A stretch of 64,000 nucleotides of DNA from JANYGA01 sp031420415 (GTDB taxonomy: Bacteria; Vulcanimicrobiota; Vulcanimicrobiia; Vulcanimicrobiales; Vulcanimicrobiaceae): contig JANOMT010000024.1 of the NCBI GenBank assembly GCA_031420415.1, positions 1-64,000 of the forward strand, written 5' to 3'. The translations under genes and the position numbers were made by a program. Below, piece by piece: positions 53,556 to 61,264 of this stretch. Below the pieces are notes generated by a model. It was given only the letters and a program-made list of their open reading frames with translations, was not told the origin of the DNA and made no database searches. Each line of letters starts with the position of its first letter. Positions within the stretch are counted from its first letter, which is position 1.

Positions 53556-54662
53556 ATGGATCGCGCGACGGCGCTCCGTACGGGCGGCGCCGTCACCGCG
53601 TACGCGATGGCGAATGCCGTCTTACCCGATACCGCACCCGCAGCGACGATGAAGCCCGATGCGTGGACCACGACGACCAAACCCGTTCCTCTGGGCAAAA
53701 CGCACGTCATTCCGTCGAATCCGGAAACCGTCACGCTCGGCCTTTTCGATCCCGTCAAGCCGCCCGTGGCGACGATCGCTTCGGGCGATGTCGTGGTCTA
53801 CATCGACACGTGGACGCACTTCCTCAATAAACTCCAGCCCGGCGTCTCTGCAGACGAACTCGCCGCGATGCGCAAAGCCGGCCCCGGTCGTGGCGTGCAC
53901 TCGATCATCGGTCCCGTAAAAGTCGAGGGGGCGAAGCCGGGCGATCTCCTCGAGATCCGTTTCCTGAGGCTCGAGACCATCGACTTTGGTGCGAACTTTC
54001 ACAATCCGGGCGAATTACACACGGGCTCGTTACCCGATGAATTCGCCGAGGGCCACGTCCATTATTTCAAGCTCGATGGGGCCGACGGCTTCGTCGAATT
54101 TTCGCCGAAAATCAAACTCGAATTGCGACCGTTCCAAGGCACCTTCGGCGTCATGCCCGCGGGCGGCGTCGCGGTCAGTTCGGTCGCGCCGGGCAAACAT
54201 GCAGGCAACATCGATTGCAAAGAACTCATCGCCGGTTCTTCACTTTACGTCCCCGTCCAAGTCGAAGGCGGGTTGATCTTTACGGGCGACTCGCATGCGT
54301 TGCAGGGCGACGGCGAAGTGAACATCACGGCAATCGAGACGGCGATGAAAGAAGTTCGGTGCCAGATCATCTTGCATCCGGCGCAGACCGCGTATGCGTA
54401 TCCGATGATCGAGACGCCGACGCATTGGCTCATGCTCGGCTTCGATGCCTCGCTCAACGATGCACTACGGATCGCGCTTCGTAATACGATCGACTTTCTC
54501 GTCGCCAAAGCCGGACTCTCGCGCAACGATGCGTACGGTCTCGCGAGCCTTGCGGTCGATTTCCGCGTCTCGCAGATGGTCGATAAGAGTAACGGCATCC
54601 ATGCGATGATTCCAAAATCGATCTTCGCCGCCGATTTCCGCAAGACGATCGCGGTCGTCTAG
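53556..54662 (+). CDS. exported acetamidase/formamidase family protein
   Basis: A 368-residue protein. The N-terminal MDRATALRTGGAVTAYAMANAVLP resembles a signal of the D-R-x-T-x-L-R-T-G-G type often seen in Tat exports, but the twin Arg is broken (D-R-A). The mature part carries FmdA/AmdA features: GPVKVEGAKPGDLLEIRF, FNP-like ELHTGSLPDEFAEGHVHYF, and GDSHALQGDGEVNITAIET. FmdA-type enzymes hydrolyse short amides to ammonia and acid. I use the ATG at 53556 because it starts the signal; a longer ATG at 53409 adds 49 residues without family character. Confidence 0.84.
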   Translation: MDRATALRTGGAVTAYAMANAVLPDTAPAATMKPDAWTTTTKPVPLGKTHVIPSNPETVTLGLFDPVKPPVATIASGDVVVYIDTWTHFLNKLQPGVSADELAAMRKAGPGRGVHSIIGPVKVEGAKPGDLLEIRFLRLETIDFGANFHNPGELHTGSLPDEFAEGHVHYFKLDGADGFVEFSPKIKLELRPFQGTFGVMPAGGVAVSSVAPGKHAGNIDCKELIAGSSLYVPVQVEGGLIFTGDSHALQGDGEVNITAIETAMKEVRCQIILHPAQTAYAYPMIETPTHWLMLGFDASLNDALRIALRNTIDFLVAKAGLSRNDAYGLASLAVDFRVSQMVDKSNGIHAMIPKSIFAADFRKTIAVV

Positions 54663-54685
54663 CGACGAGCCGCGTTCGCTAGAGG

Positions 54686-55255
54686 TTACCGAACCTTCGC
54701 CACGCGGTTGGACGCGTCGTTGTACTTCGTGTAGAGAATCGTCACTTCGTCGGCTTTGCACCGCATGACGCGGTAGGTCCTACGATCGTAATTACACGTC
54801 TCCTCGGTGCCGTTTTCGAACGCATAGGCGAACGTACCGACGCGTTTGCCATCGAGGTTTTGATCGGCCGTACGTGTGAAGCTCGCGGCCGGATTGGCCT
54901 TGGCGTTTCGAATCACGCCCGCGATATCGACATCGAGGTTGCTGGAAACGCGACCCGAGTGCTCCCATTTTCCGCTGGAAAAAGTCCAGTAATCGTTTCC
55001 GACGATGACCGTCCTTACCGGCTTCCCCCCGCCGATCTCCGTCGTCATCTCATAGCGATTGGGTGCGACCCAGACACCGAGCGACCGCGCGGTACCGAGC
55101 ACGGTGAGCCGATACGACTTCACGGTCGAAAACGCGGCGACGATCTTCTTCCTGAGCGCCGCGTCGTTCGCCGCACTCGCATCGGTCGGCGCTACGGCGA
55201 TGGCGAGCGTCGCGCTCGCGATCGCGGCGGAAACGAAACGGCGGACGTGCGACAT
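54686..55255 (-). CDS. exported LolA-like hypothetical protein
   Basis: A 189-residue protein with signal peptide MSHVRRFVSAAIASATLAIAVAPTDASA (cut near 28; ATG at 55255). The mature part reads LTVLGTARSLGVWVAPNRYEMTTEIGGGKPVRTVIVGNDYWTFSSGKWE, the strand pattern of LolA/LppX-like periplasmic lipid-binding or outer-membrane lipoprotein-sorting folds. Only two cysteines (CNYDRRTYRVMRC) are in the C-terminal part and may be disulfide-bonded. No operon partner on this strand. Confidence 0.75.
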   Translation of the reverse strand: MSHVRRFVSAAIASATLAIAVAPTDASAANDAALRKKIVAAFSTVKSYRLTVLGTARSLGVWVAPNRYEMTTEIGGGKPVRTVIVGNDYWTFSSGKWEHSGRVSSNLDVDIAGVIRNAKANPAASFTRTADQNLDGKRVGTFAYAFENGTEETCNYDRRTYRVMRCKADEVTILYTKYNDASNRVAKVR

Positions 55256-55304
55256 CCCACGACCTTCACGGGGTCCGCGCGCGCTCCCTCGCGAACCCGT
55301 TCGC

Positions 55305-56012
55305 ATGCACGAGACCATCGACCTCATCGCTCATTCCGCCATGCGCGACCTGCGCGCGATCACGCGTAAAACAGGCCAGCCCACGACGATCGAACTCCTC
55401 GATACGGTGCCGATGGAGCACGTCCAAGAAATCGAGATCACCGAAGAGCACATCACGGTGACGTACAACCAGAAGACGACCTTTAAGTACAACGTCAACG
55501 AGATCTCGCACAAAGAGTGGTCGTACAAATATAACGAAGATCCTGAATTCGTGAAGGCGATCGGTGCCGTCATCGAACTCGCACGCAAGCACTTGCGCGA
55601 CGTTCCCGACAACGTTGCGTGCCCGCCGGGATGTGCGGAATGTTGTAGTGGCTACGAGCCCTTCGTGAGCCGCGCCGACGTGCAGCGGATCGCAGATCAC
55701 TTCACGATGTCCTACGAAGAAACGCTCGCCGAGTACGTCGTAGCGCGCGATTCGGCCGATGGTTTCGTCGTCGGGTATCTCCGAAAAGTCGAAGATGATA
55801 TCGCGAGTCAGTGCGTTTTCCTTAAAGGCAACACGTCGGGCCGCCACTATTGTGGCATCTACGACGCGCGCCCACACGATTGCGGTGCCTTCACGCCGAT
55901 CGGTTGCGAAGACGTCGATGCGAGCTTGCGTCACAACCGCAAATTCGAGCCCGGGTCGCCATTCAAGCCGAAGCCGCGGCCCGTCACCTCGAAGCGCAAA
56001 ATCAGGCGATGA
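55305..56012 (+). CDS. YkgJ family cysteine cluster protein
   Basis: A 235-residue protein. The C-terminal half has the zinc/iron-chelating YkgJ-type cluster: CPPGCAECCSGYEPF (four Cys, ~104-113), CVFLKG, HYCGIYDARPHDCGAF and GCED. About 100 residues in front (DTVPMEHVQEIEITEEHITVTYNQKTTFKYN) do not belong to that domain and have no family I know. Some YkgJ relatives accept iron or modify proteins. The TGA overlaps the next ATG as ATGA; first of a three-gene oxidoreductase operon. Confidence 0.88.
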   Translation: MHETIDLIAHSAMRDLRAITRKTGQPTTIELLDTVPMEHVQEIEITEEHITVTYNQKTTFKYNVNEISHKEWSYKYNEDPEFVKAIGAVIELARKHLRDVPDNVACPPGCAECCSGYEPFVSRADVQRIADHFTMSYEETLAEYVVARDSADGFVVGYLRKVEDDIASQCVFLKGNTSGRHYCGIYDARPHDCGAFTPIGCEDVDASLRHNRKFEPGSPFKPKPRPVTSKRKIRR

Positions 56013-57532
56013 ACTACGATGCGATCGTCGTCGGTGCGGGCCATAACGGCCTCGTCGCCGCCGCCTACCTCGCCAAAGCCGGTCGCCGCGTGCTCGTCCT
56101 CGAACGACGCGACGTCCTCGGCGGAGCGGCGGTAAGCGAGGCCGTATGGCCCGGGTGGACCGTTTCGACGGCATCGTATGTGTGCAGTTTACTTCACCCC
56201 CGTATCATCGAGGAACTCCGGCTGCGTGCGTACGGTTACGATGCGTATCCGAAAGATCCGTCGTCGTTCACGCCACTCCCCGACGGACGCTCGTTACTGC
56301 TCGGCCGCGACGACGCGACCAACGCGAGCGAGATCGCGCGCTTCAACCGCGCCGACGTCGCGGGATTCGGCGCGTTCGAACGCGCCGCGACCGCGCTCGG
56401 TTCGCAACTCTTCGACGCCTTCGAACGCGACGATCCCGAAAACGTGCGCTTCGACGATGCAACCCACGCGACGCTTTACGGCTCGGCCGCCGCGTTCGTC
56501 GAAACCTACGTCGACACGCCCGTCTTGCAAGCCACGCTCGCGACCGACGGCCTCATCGGCACCTATGCTGGGCCACGCGATCCCGGCACCGCCTACGTGC
56601 TCGCGTACCACTACGCGGGCCGGGCGCTCGGGTCGCAGGGGGCGTGGGGTTTCGTGCGTGGCGGCATGGGCGCGATCTCGCGTGCGCTCGCACTGGTCGC
56701 GCGCATCGCAGGGGCGACGTTTGCGACAAATGCAACCGTCTCGCGCATCCTCGTTCGCGACGGTCGCGCCTACGGTGTCGCACTTGCCGACGGCACGGAG
56801 TTCGAAGCGCCTGTGGTGCTCAGCGGGGCCGACCCGATCGCGACGTTCGGTGAGATGCTCGCACCGAGCGATCTCCCGGACGATCTCGCGGCGCGCGTGC
56901 GCGATTGGCGAATCGAGGGCTGCTCGCTCAAGCTCAACCTCGCCCTCGGCGAACTCCCGAATTTCACCGCGCGACCCGGCAACGTTACGGCGCAAAGGCA
57001 TCATCGCGCGACGATCCACGTCGCGCCTTCGATCGACTATCTCCAAAACGCGCATGACGATGCGCGCGCGCGTGGAGCGTCGCCCGAGCCGATGCTTGAA
57101 TGCTTCATGCAGACGCCAACCGATCCGAGCCTCGCGCCGCCGGGCAAACACCTCCTCTCGGTCTTTGCCCAATATTACCCATACCACCGCGTCGACGGCC
57201 CGTGGGACGATGCCAAGCGCGCGGAAGCGCGAGATACGATCGTCGCGACGCTCGCGAAGTACGCGCCGAATATTCCGAGTGCGATCGAAAGCGTCCAGCT
57301 CCTCGCCGCGCCCGATCTCGAAGAACGCTTCGGGCTCCACGGCGGGCACATCTTTCACGGCGAACTCTTGCCGGGACAGATTTTGGGCGAACGGTTCTCG
57401 ACGCGCACGCCGATCGCCGGACTCTATCTCTGCGGTTCCGGCGCGTCTCCCGGCGGTTGTGTGAGCGGCATTCCCGGCTTGCGCGCCGCGCGTGCGGTCG
57501 CGGTCGACACGTTCGCTCCGTTGCCGGCATGA
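56009..57532 (+). CDS. PYROXD2/phytoene dehydrogenase-like FAD oxidoreductase
   Basis: A 507-residue flavoprotein. The N-terminal dinucleotide motif is DAIVVGAGHNGLVAAAYLAKAGRRVLVLERR (~4-34) followed by LGGAAVSE, and the C-terminal LYLCGSGASPGGCVSGIPGLRAARAV is the FAD-closing segment shared by phytoene desaturase-like and PYROXD2 proteins. No other carotenoid gene is present in the window, so PYROXD2-type is safer than CrtI. The ATG at 56009 overlaps the upstream stop and its stop overlaps the AhpD-like gene, both as ATGA. Confidence 0.9.
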   Translation: MNYDAIVVGAGHNGLVAAAYLAKAGRRVLVLERRDVLGGAAVSEAVWPGWTVSTASYVCSLLHPRIIEELRLRAYGYDAYPKDPSSFTPLPDGRSLLLGRDDATNASEIARFNRADVAGFGAFERAATALGSQLFDAFERDDPENVRFDDATHATLYGSAAAFVETYVDTPVLQATLATDGLIGTYAGPRDPGTAYVLAYHYAGRALGSQGAWGFVRGGMGAISRALALVARIAGATFATNATVSRILVRDGRAYGVALADGTEFEAPVVLSGADPIATFGEMLAPSDLPDDLAARVRDWRIEGCSLKLNLALGELPNFTARPGNVTAQRHHRATIHVAPSIDYLQNAHDDARARGASPEPMLECFMQTPTDPSLAPPGKHLLSVFAQYYPYHRVDGPWDDAKRAEARDTIVATLAKYAPNIPSAIESVQLLAAPDLEERFGLHGGHIFHGELLPGQILGERFSTRTPIAGLYLCGSGASPGGCVSGIPGLRAARAVAVDTFAPLPA

Positions 57533-58098
57533 GCGAACGTGTTTCGCGATTCGGCGAGGCCGATGAAGCGGCATTACCGAGCGACATCGCGGCGATCTAC
57601 GCGACGTATCGCGAGCGAATCGGCTTCGTGCCCAACGTCTTTCGCACGTATGCGAAGCGGCCGGCGCACTTCCGCGCTTTTCTGGCGTATCACGACGTGC
57701 TCATGCGTGGTGAAAGCGGCCTCACGCGTGCCGAGCGCGAGGCGATCGTCGTCGCGGTCTCAGCTGAAAACGCGTGTCAGTATTGCGTGATCGCGCACGG
57801 TGCGGCGTTACGCGTGCTCGGTAAAGATATCGCGCTCGCCGATCGCATCGCGATCAATTGGCGCACGGCCGACCTCTCACCACGCTGGTCGGCGATGATC
57901 GCGTTCGCATCGCGCGTAAACGAGCCACGTTTCGCTGCGACTGATGCCGAGATCACGGCGCTCGCTTTGGCGGGCTTCAGCGAGAGCGACATCTGGGATA
58001 TTGCGGCGGTCGCGGCATTCTTCGGCTTTTCCAACCGCATGGCGGGGGCACTCGATATGCGCCCCAATGCGGAATTCTACGCGATGGGTCGGAGTTAG
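57529..58098 (+). CDS. AhpD-like (carboxymuconolactone decarboxylase family) protein
   Basis: A 189-residue peroxidase-related CMD-family protein. The redox motif is SAENACQYCVIAHGAAL (CxxC followed by His), as in AhpD and the peroxidase-related branch. NVFRTYAKRPAHFRAFLAYHDVLM is typical. It would reduce peroxides or a partner disulfide via the cysteine pair. Third gene of the YkgJ-FAD oxidoreductase operon. Its stop overlaps the stop of the convergent ECF sigma gene by 4 bases. Confidence 0.9.
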   Translation: MSERVSRFGEADEAALPSDIAAIYATYRERIGFVPNVFRTYAKRPAHFRAFLAYHDVLMRGESGLTRAEREAIVVAVSAENACQYCVIAHGAALRVLGKDIALADRIAINWRTADLSPRWSAMIAFASRVNEPRFAATDAEITALALAGFSESDIWDIAAVAAFFGFSNRMAGALDMRPNAEFYAMGRS

Positions 58099-58646
58099 GC
58101 CGCGAGATCGACGGTCGGGACCGTGAGTTTGACGCGCAGGCGACGTTTCGCGCGGGAGATGTACGTCTTGACGGTTCCGATCGGAATATCGAGCTCGACT
58201 GCGATCTCGCGATAGCGCAATCCACGCAGATAGTACAGATCGAGAACATTGCGATATTTCGCGGGGAGCGACCCGAGCGCGGCATGGACGCGCGACGCTT
58301 CATCATTTTGCAGCGCGAGTTCTTCTGGGCCGGGATCGCTCGGCCCGACTTCGTCCCTCGCCGCATACGTCGCGGCGTGGCGGCGGCGCCGAATCGCGTC
58401 GAGCGACGCGTTGCGTGCGATGACGAAGAGCCAACGCGCGAACGGTCGGTCGGGATGAAAATCGGCGAGCCGATTGTACGCGCGCAAGAACGCAACTTGT
58501 GCGATATCTTTGGCTTCGTCGGCGTCGTGCGTGAGGCGATAGGCGAGGCGCACGATCGGCGCGCGGTAGCGCTCGACGAGCACTTCGAATGCGTCGTTCG
58601 ACCCGGCGCGTGCCGCGTCGACGAGCGAGCTATCCGTCGCGTGCAT
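58095..58646 (-). CDS. ECF-type RNA polymerase sigma factor
   Basis: A 183-residue extracytoplasmic-function sigma factor. Region 2 contains LVERYRAPIVRLAYRLTHDADEAKDIAQVAFLRAY, with -10 recognition near RPFARWLFVIARNASLDAIRRRR; region 4 is LPAKYRNVLDLYYLRGLRYREIAVELDIPIGTVKTYISRAKRRLR (helix-turn-helix at ~150-170). It ends shortly after region 4, so there is no C-terminal SnoaL or other extension. No anti-sigma factor is next to it; the partner directly upstream is DoxX with a TGATG junction, which may act on its control. Confidence 0.94.
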   Translation of the reverse strand: MHATDSSLVDAARAGSNDAFEVLVERYRAPIVRLAYRLTHDADEAKDIAQVAFLRAYNRLADFHPDRPFARWLFVIARNASLDAIRRRRHAATYAARDEVGPSDPGPEELALQNDEASRVHAALGSLPAKYRNVLDLYYLRGLRYREIAVELDIPIGTVKTYISRAKRRLRVKLTVPTVDLAA

Positions 58647-59023
58647 CACTGCACCCCCGGCGGACGCACGGGACCGACGCCGACGACACGTCCGCTCCGC
58701 CACGCGAAGAAGACACATCCGAGAAACAGGACGGGCGCGGCGAGCATGTAGATCGTTCCGCCGTGGCGACCCGCCGTGATCGCCGTGCCAACCGCAATGG
58801 TCGCGAGCAAGAGTCCGACGGGGCGCGTCAAGACTCCCAACGCGAAGAGGAGGCCACACACGACGTCGGTCGCACCGATGGCGAGCACCACCGCCCCCGG
58901 GAGGGGGATTTGCCACGCCGCAAAGAGCGTCCGCGATTGCCCGATGTGTGCGAGCAAGAGCACACCCGCCACCACGAACGTGATGCCGAGCGCGAACCGA
59001 AGGACGGGCAACACGGTCATCAT
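58646..59023 (-). CDS. DoxX family membrane protein
   Basis: A 125-residue protein with four hydrophobic segments, in the DoxX/DoxD-like family of quinone-linked or thiol-redox membrane proteins. VLRFALGITFVVAGVLLLAHIGQ opens it; IPLPGAVVLAIGATDVVCGLLFALGVLTRPVGLLLA is typical. I start at the ATG at 59023; a longer frame to 59116 adds residues without family character. The TGA shares its last base with the sigma factor ATG (TGATG), so the two are coupled. Confidence 0.84.
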   Translation of the reverse strand: MMTVLPVLRFALGITFVVAGVLLLAHIGQSRTLFAAWQIPLPGAVVLAIGATDVVCGLLFALGVLTRPVGLLLATIAVGTAITAGRHGGTIYMLAAPVLFLGCVFFAWRSGRVVGVGPVRPPGVQ

Positions 59024-59224
59024 TTCGAGCGATACGAATTCCGCACGCGAGATACGATGCCCGCCACAAACATTCACCGTCCTCACGAGATGCACGATGC
59101 GCAGACCCGCGCGCACGTGAGGAGATCGTGGAGCCCTTCACGGAGCCAAGCCACGAACGCGGGTGGACCGGAGACTCGAGCAGGATCGGGCATGCGGACC
59201 TCGGCGTTACGACGATTCCGGTAA

Positions 59225-59253
59225 TTTACTTGGTAAAGTAGATACTTTATATT
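59225..59253 (+). promoter_or_regulatory. sigma70-like promoter with embedded MarR operator
   Basis: TTTACT (59225-59230), a 17-base spacer and TATATT (59248-59253) make a good sigma70 match in an otherwise GC-rich region. Inside it lies TAAAGTA-GA-TACTTTA (59234-59249), a perfect inverted repeat with 7-base arms and 2-base centre, which is the size MarR dimers bind. Its place between and across the -35/-10 boxes suggests autorepression of the MarR gene at 59317 and perhaps control of the divergent DoxX-sigma pair. Confidence 0.72.
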
Positions 59254-59316
59254 ACAAACCTTATGCTAGGTCAACATCTTGCTCACTCCAATTTTTGTGG
59301 GTATGCTTAAAGCGTT

Positions 59317-59778
59317 GTGCTTCATCCGTCCAAAGCCCAGTCTACGCCGAGCGCCGGCGCCCGCGCCTGGGAACTCATGTACGAAATCTTCAAAGCGAGT
59401 AAGCCCTACATGGACACGGTCGCGAGCGCATTCGAACTGACGCCCCAACAGCTCTTCGCCCTGAAAAATCTCAACATCGAACGTGCGATGACGATGAGCG
59501 AACTCGCCTCGACGCTCGGCTGCGACGCCTCCAACGTCACCTCGATCGTCGATCGCCTCGAATCGCGCGGCCTCGTCGAGCGTCACAGCTCGGAACACGA
59601 TCGCCGCGTGAAAGCGCTCGTGATCACGACGGCGGGACTCGAGGTCCGCGAGCGCATCCACGAACGGATGCAGCAACCGCCGCCGGCGATCGACCATCTC
59701 GACATCGCCGATCAAGAGGCGCTCTGCACGATCCTCGCACGTGCGCTCGCAACGATGGGCTCGCCCGCTACGCCTTAG
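59317..59778 (+). CDS. MarR family transcriptional regulator
   Basis: A 153-residue winged-helix regulator. MTMSELASTLGCDASNVTSIVDRLESRGLVERHSSEHDRRVKALVITTAG (~58-107) is the full helix-turn-helix and wing, and the outer helices would make the dimer. GTG at 59317 is the likely start; ATG at 59377 would drop the first dimerisation residues. The palindrome at 59234-59249 is its probable operator. Its ligand is unknown; MarR proteins often sense phenolics or peroxides, which would suit the redox genes nearby. Confidence 0.93.
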   Translation: MLHPSKAQSTPSAGARAWELMYEIFKASKPYMDTVASAFELTPQQLFALKNLNIERAMTMSELASTLGCDASNVTSIVDRLESRGLVERHSSEHDRRVKALVITTAGLEVRERIHERMQQPPPAIDHLDIADQEALCTILARALATMGSPATP

Positions 59779-59793
59779 GTCGGTCCGGCCCTT

Positions 59794-60789
59794 TCACGAG
59801 CGTCCGGTTTCGCCCCTCGACGTCGCGATGATCTCCGCATAGCGCTTCGCATCGACATTACCACCACTGACGATGACGCCGACACGCTTGCCACGCACGT
59901 CGAGTTTCTTTGCGAGCAATGCCGCGAGCGCAGACGCGCCGCTCGGCTCCATGACGAGTTTGAGTCGTTCGAATGCGAACCGCATCGCGTCGCGCAAATC
60001 GTCGTCACTCACCGTGAGGATGCCAGCACAGAGCGCCTTCACGATCGGAAACGTGAGCTCGCCCGGCGACGTCGTCTGCTGACCATCGGCAATCGTATCG
60101 GGGACGGCGATCTCGACGCGCTCGTTGCGTGCGAACGACTGTGCGAAATCGTCTCCCGCGTCGGGCTCGACACCGTAGATTGCGATACCGGGCCGCAGTG
60201 CCGTCGCCGCGAGCGCGCAGCCCGCAAGCAAACCGCCACCGCCCGTACAGACCAGCAACACGTCGAGATCCGCGACGTCTTCGCAGAGCTCGAGCGCGGT
60301 CGTGCCTTGGCCCGCGACGATCGCGGGATCGTCGTACGGCGGCACGAGTGTGGCGCCGGTCTCCGCGGCGATATCGGCTGCAATCGCGCCGCGATTCATC
60401 GTTTGGCGATCGTACGAAACGACGCGCGCTCCATACTCGCGCGTCGCGGCGACCTTCGCTTCGGGCGCGTCGCTCGGCATCACGATCGTTGCAGGGACGC
60501 CGAGCAACTGCGATGCGAGCGCCACGCCTTGTGCGTGGTTGCCGCTCGAAAACGCAACGACACCGCGCGCGCGTTCGTCCGGTGTCAATTGCGCGATCCG
60601 ATTGTACGCGCCGCGAAATTTGAACGCGCCCATGCGCTGCAGATTCTCACATTTGAGGAACACGCTCGCACCCGTTCGCGCGTCGAGCGTCCGCGACGTC
60701 ACGACGGGCGTACGATGCGCGACGCCCTCGAGACGCGCGGCCGCCGCGCGTACGTCGGCAAACGACACGACGGCCGAATCCTGGATCAT
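59794..60789 (-). CDS. threonine/serine dehydratase (catabolic, PLP type)
   Basis: A 331-residue fold-type II PLP enzyme. The PLP Lys lies in QRMGAFKFRGAYNRIAQL (~53), SSGNHAQGVALAS binds the carboxylate, and VCTGGGGLLAGCALA the cofactor phosphate. No ACT regulatory domain follows, so it is a catabolic threonine deaminase or serine racemase/hydroxyaspartate ammonia-lyase-like enzyme, not the feedback-regulated IlvA. The ATG at 60789 is used; the longer frame overlaps the upstream gene. Likely last gene of the RF3 operon (4 bases after the membrane protein gene). Confidence 0.91.
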   Translation of the reverse strand: MIQDSAVVSFADVRAAAARLEGVAHRTPVVTSRTLDARTGASVFLKCENLQRMGAFKFRGAYNRIAQLTPDERARGVVAFSSGNHAQGVALASQLLGVPATIVMPSDAPEAKVAATREYGARVVSYDRQTMNRGAIAADIAAETGATLVPPYDDPAIVAGQGTTALELCEDVADLDVLLVCTGGGGLLAGCALAATALRPGIAIYGVEPDAGDDFAQSFARNERVEIAVPDTIADGQQTTSPGELTFPIVKALCAGILTVSDDDLRDAMRFAFERLKLVMEPSGASALAALLAKKLDVRGKRVGVIVSGGNVDAKRYAEIIATSRGETGRS

Positions 60790-60793
60790 CACG

Positions 60794-61252
60794 TCACTCC
60801 GCGGCGGGCCGCACGTGAAAATCGGCGATCTTCCCATCGTTATCGACCGTGAGATCTTCTGCACGCTTGCCGTTCTTGAACGACGCGACGAAATGGTGAA
60901 AATTCGGATTCGAACCGCTCGGCGTATCTTCTTTCACCGATTCGAGCGCGCCCTCGGCGTTGACGAAATCGGAGAGCGTGCCGACTTTTCCGCGATCGGC
61001 GAGCTTCGCACGCGTGATCGCGTTGAATTCTTTTTCGACCGGTCGCATATCGTTTGCCGCGAGCGCTTTCGTCACATCGGTTGCGAGTTTTTCGTAGCTA
61101 TTCTCGTGGTGCAAGAGCTTACTCCCGCCGAAAATCAACGCGATCGCGATGACGACGGGCACGGCAAACTTGCGCACCGACCCCGCCGCGCGCGCGCCGG
61201 CAGCCGCACCCGCACTCGGGGGTTGCACGTAGCTCGGTGGCAGTTGCTTCAT
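60794..61252 (-). CDS. hypothetical single-pass membrane protein
   Basis: A 152-residue protein with a proline/alanine-rich N-terminal part, one membrane segment (FAVPVVIAIALIFGGSKLL, ~29-47) and an extracytoplasmic domain (~50-152). The domain's SYEKLATDVTKALAANDMRPVEKEFNAITRAKL then beta-rich end resembles the NTF2-like cone fold of DUF3887/DUF4878-type proteins, but this is uncertain. It sits 12 bases downstream of prfC and 4 bases upstream of the threonine dehydratase gene. Confidence 0.68.
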   Translation of the reverse strand: MKQLPPSYVQPPSAGAAAGARAAGSVRKFAVPVVIAIALIFGGSKLLHHENSYEKLATDVTKALAANDMRPVEKEFNAITRAKLADRGKVGTLSDFVNAEGALESVKEDTPSGSNPNFHHFVASFKNGKRAEDLTVDNDGKIADFHVRPAAE

Positions 61253-61264
61253 GTGCGTACCTTT

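Noticed and set aside
56294..57574. 426-codon open frame on the minus strand
   Set aside because: Antisense to the PYROXD2-like gene, Arg/Asp-rich, without motifs.
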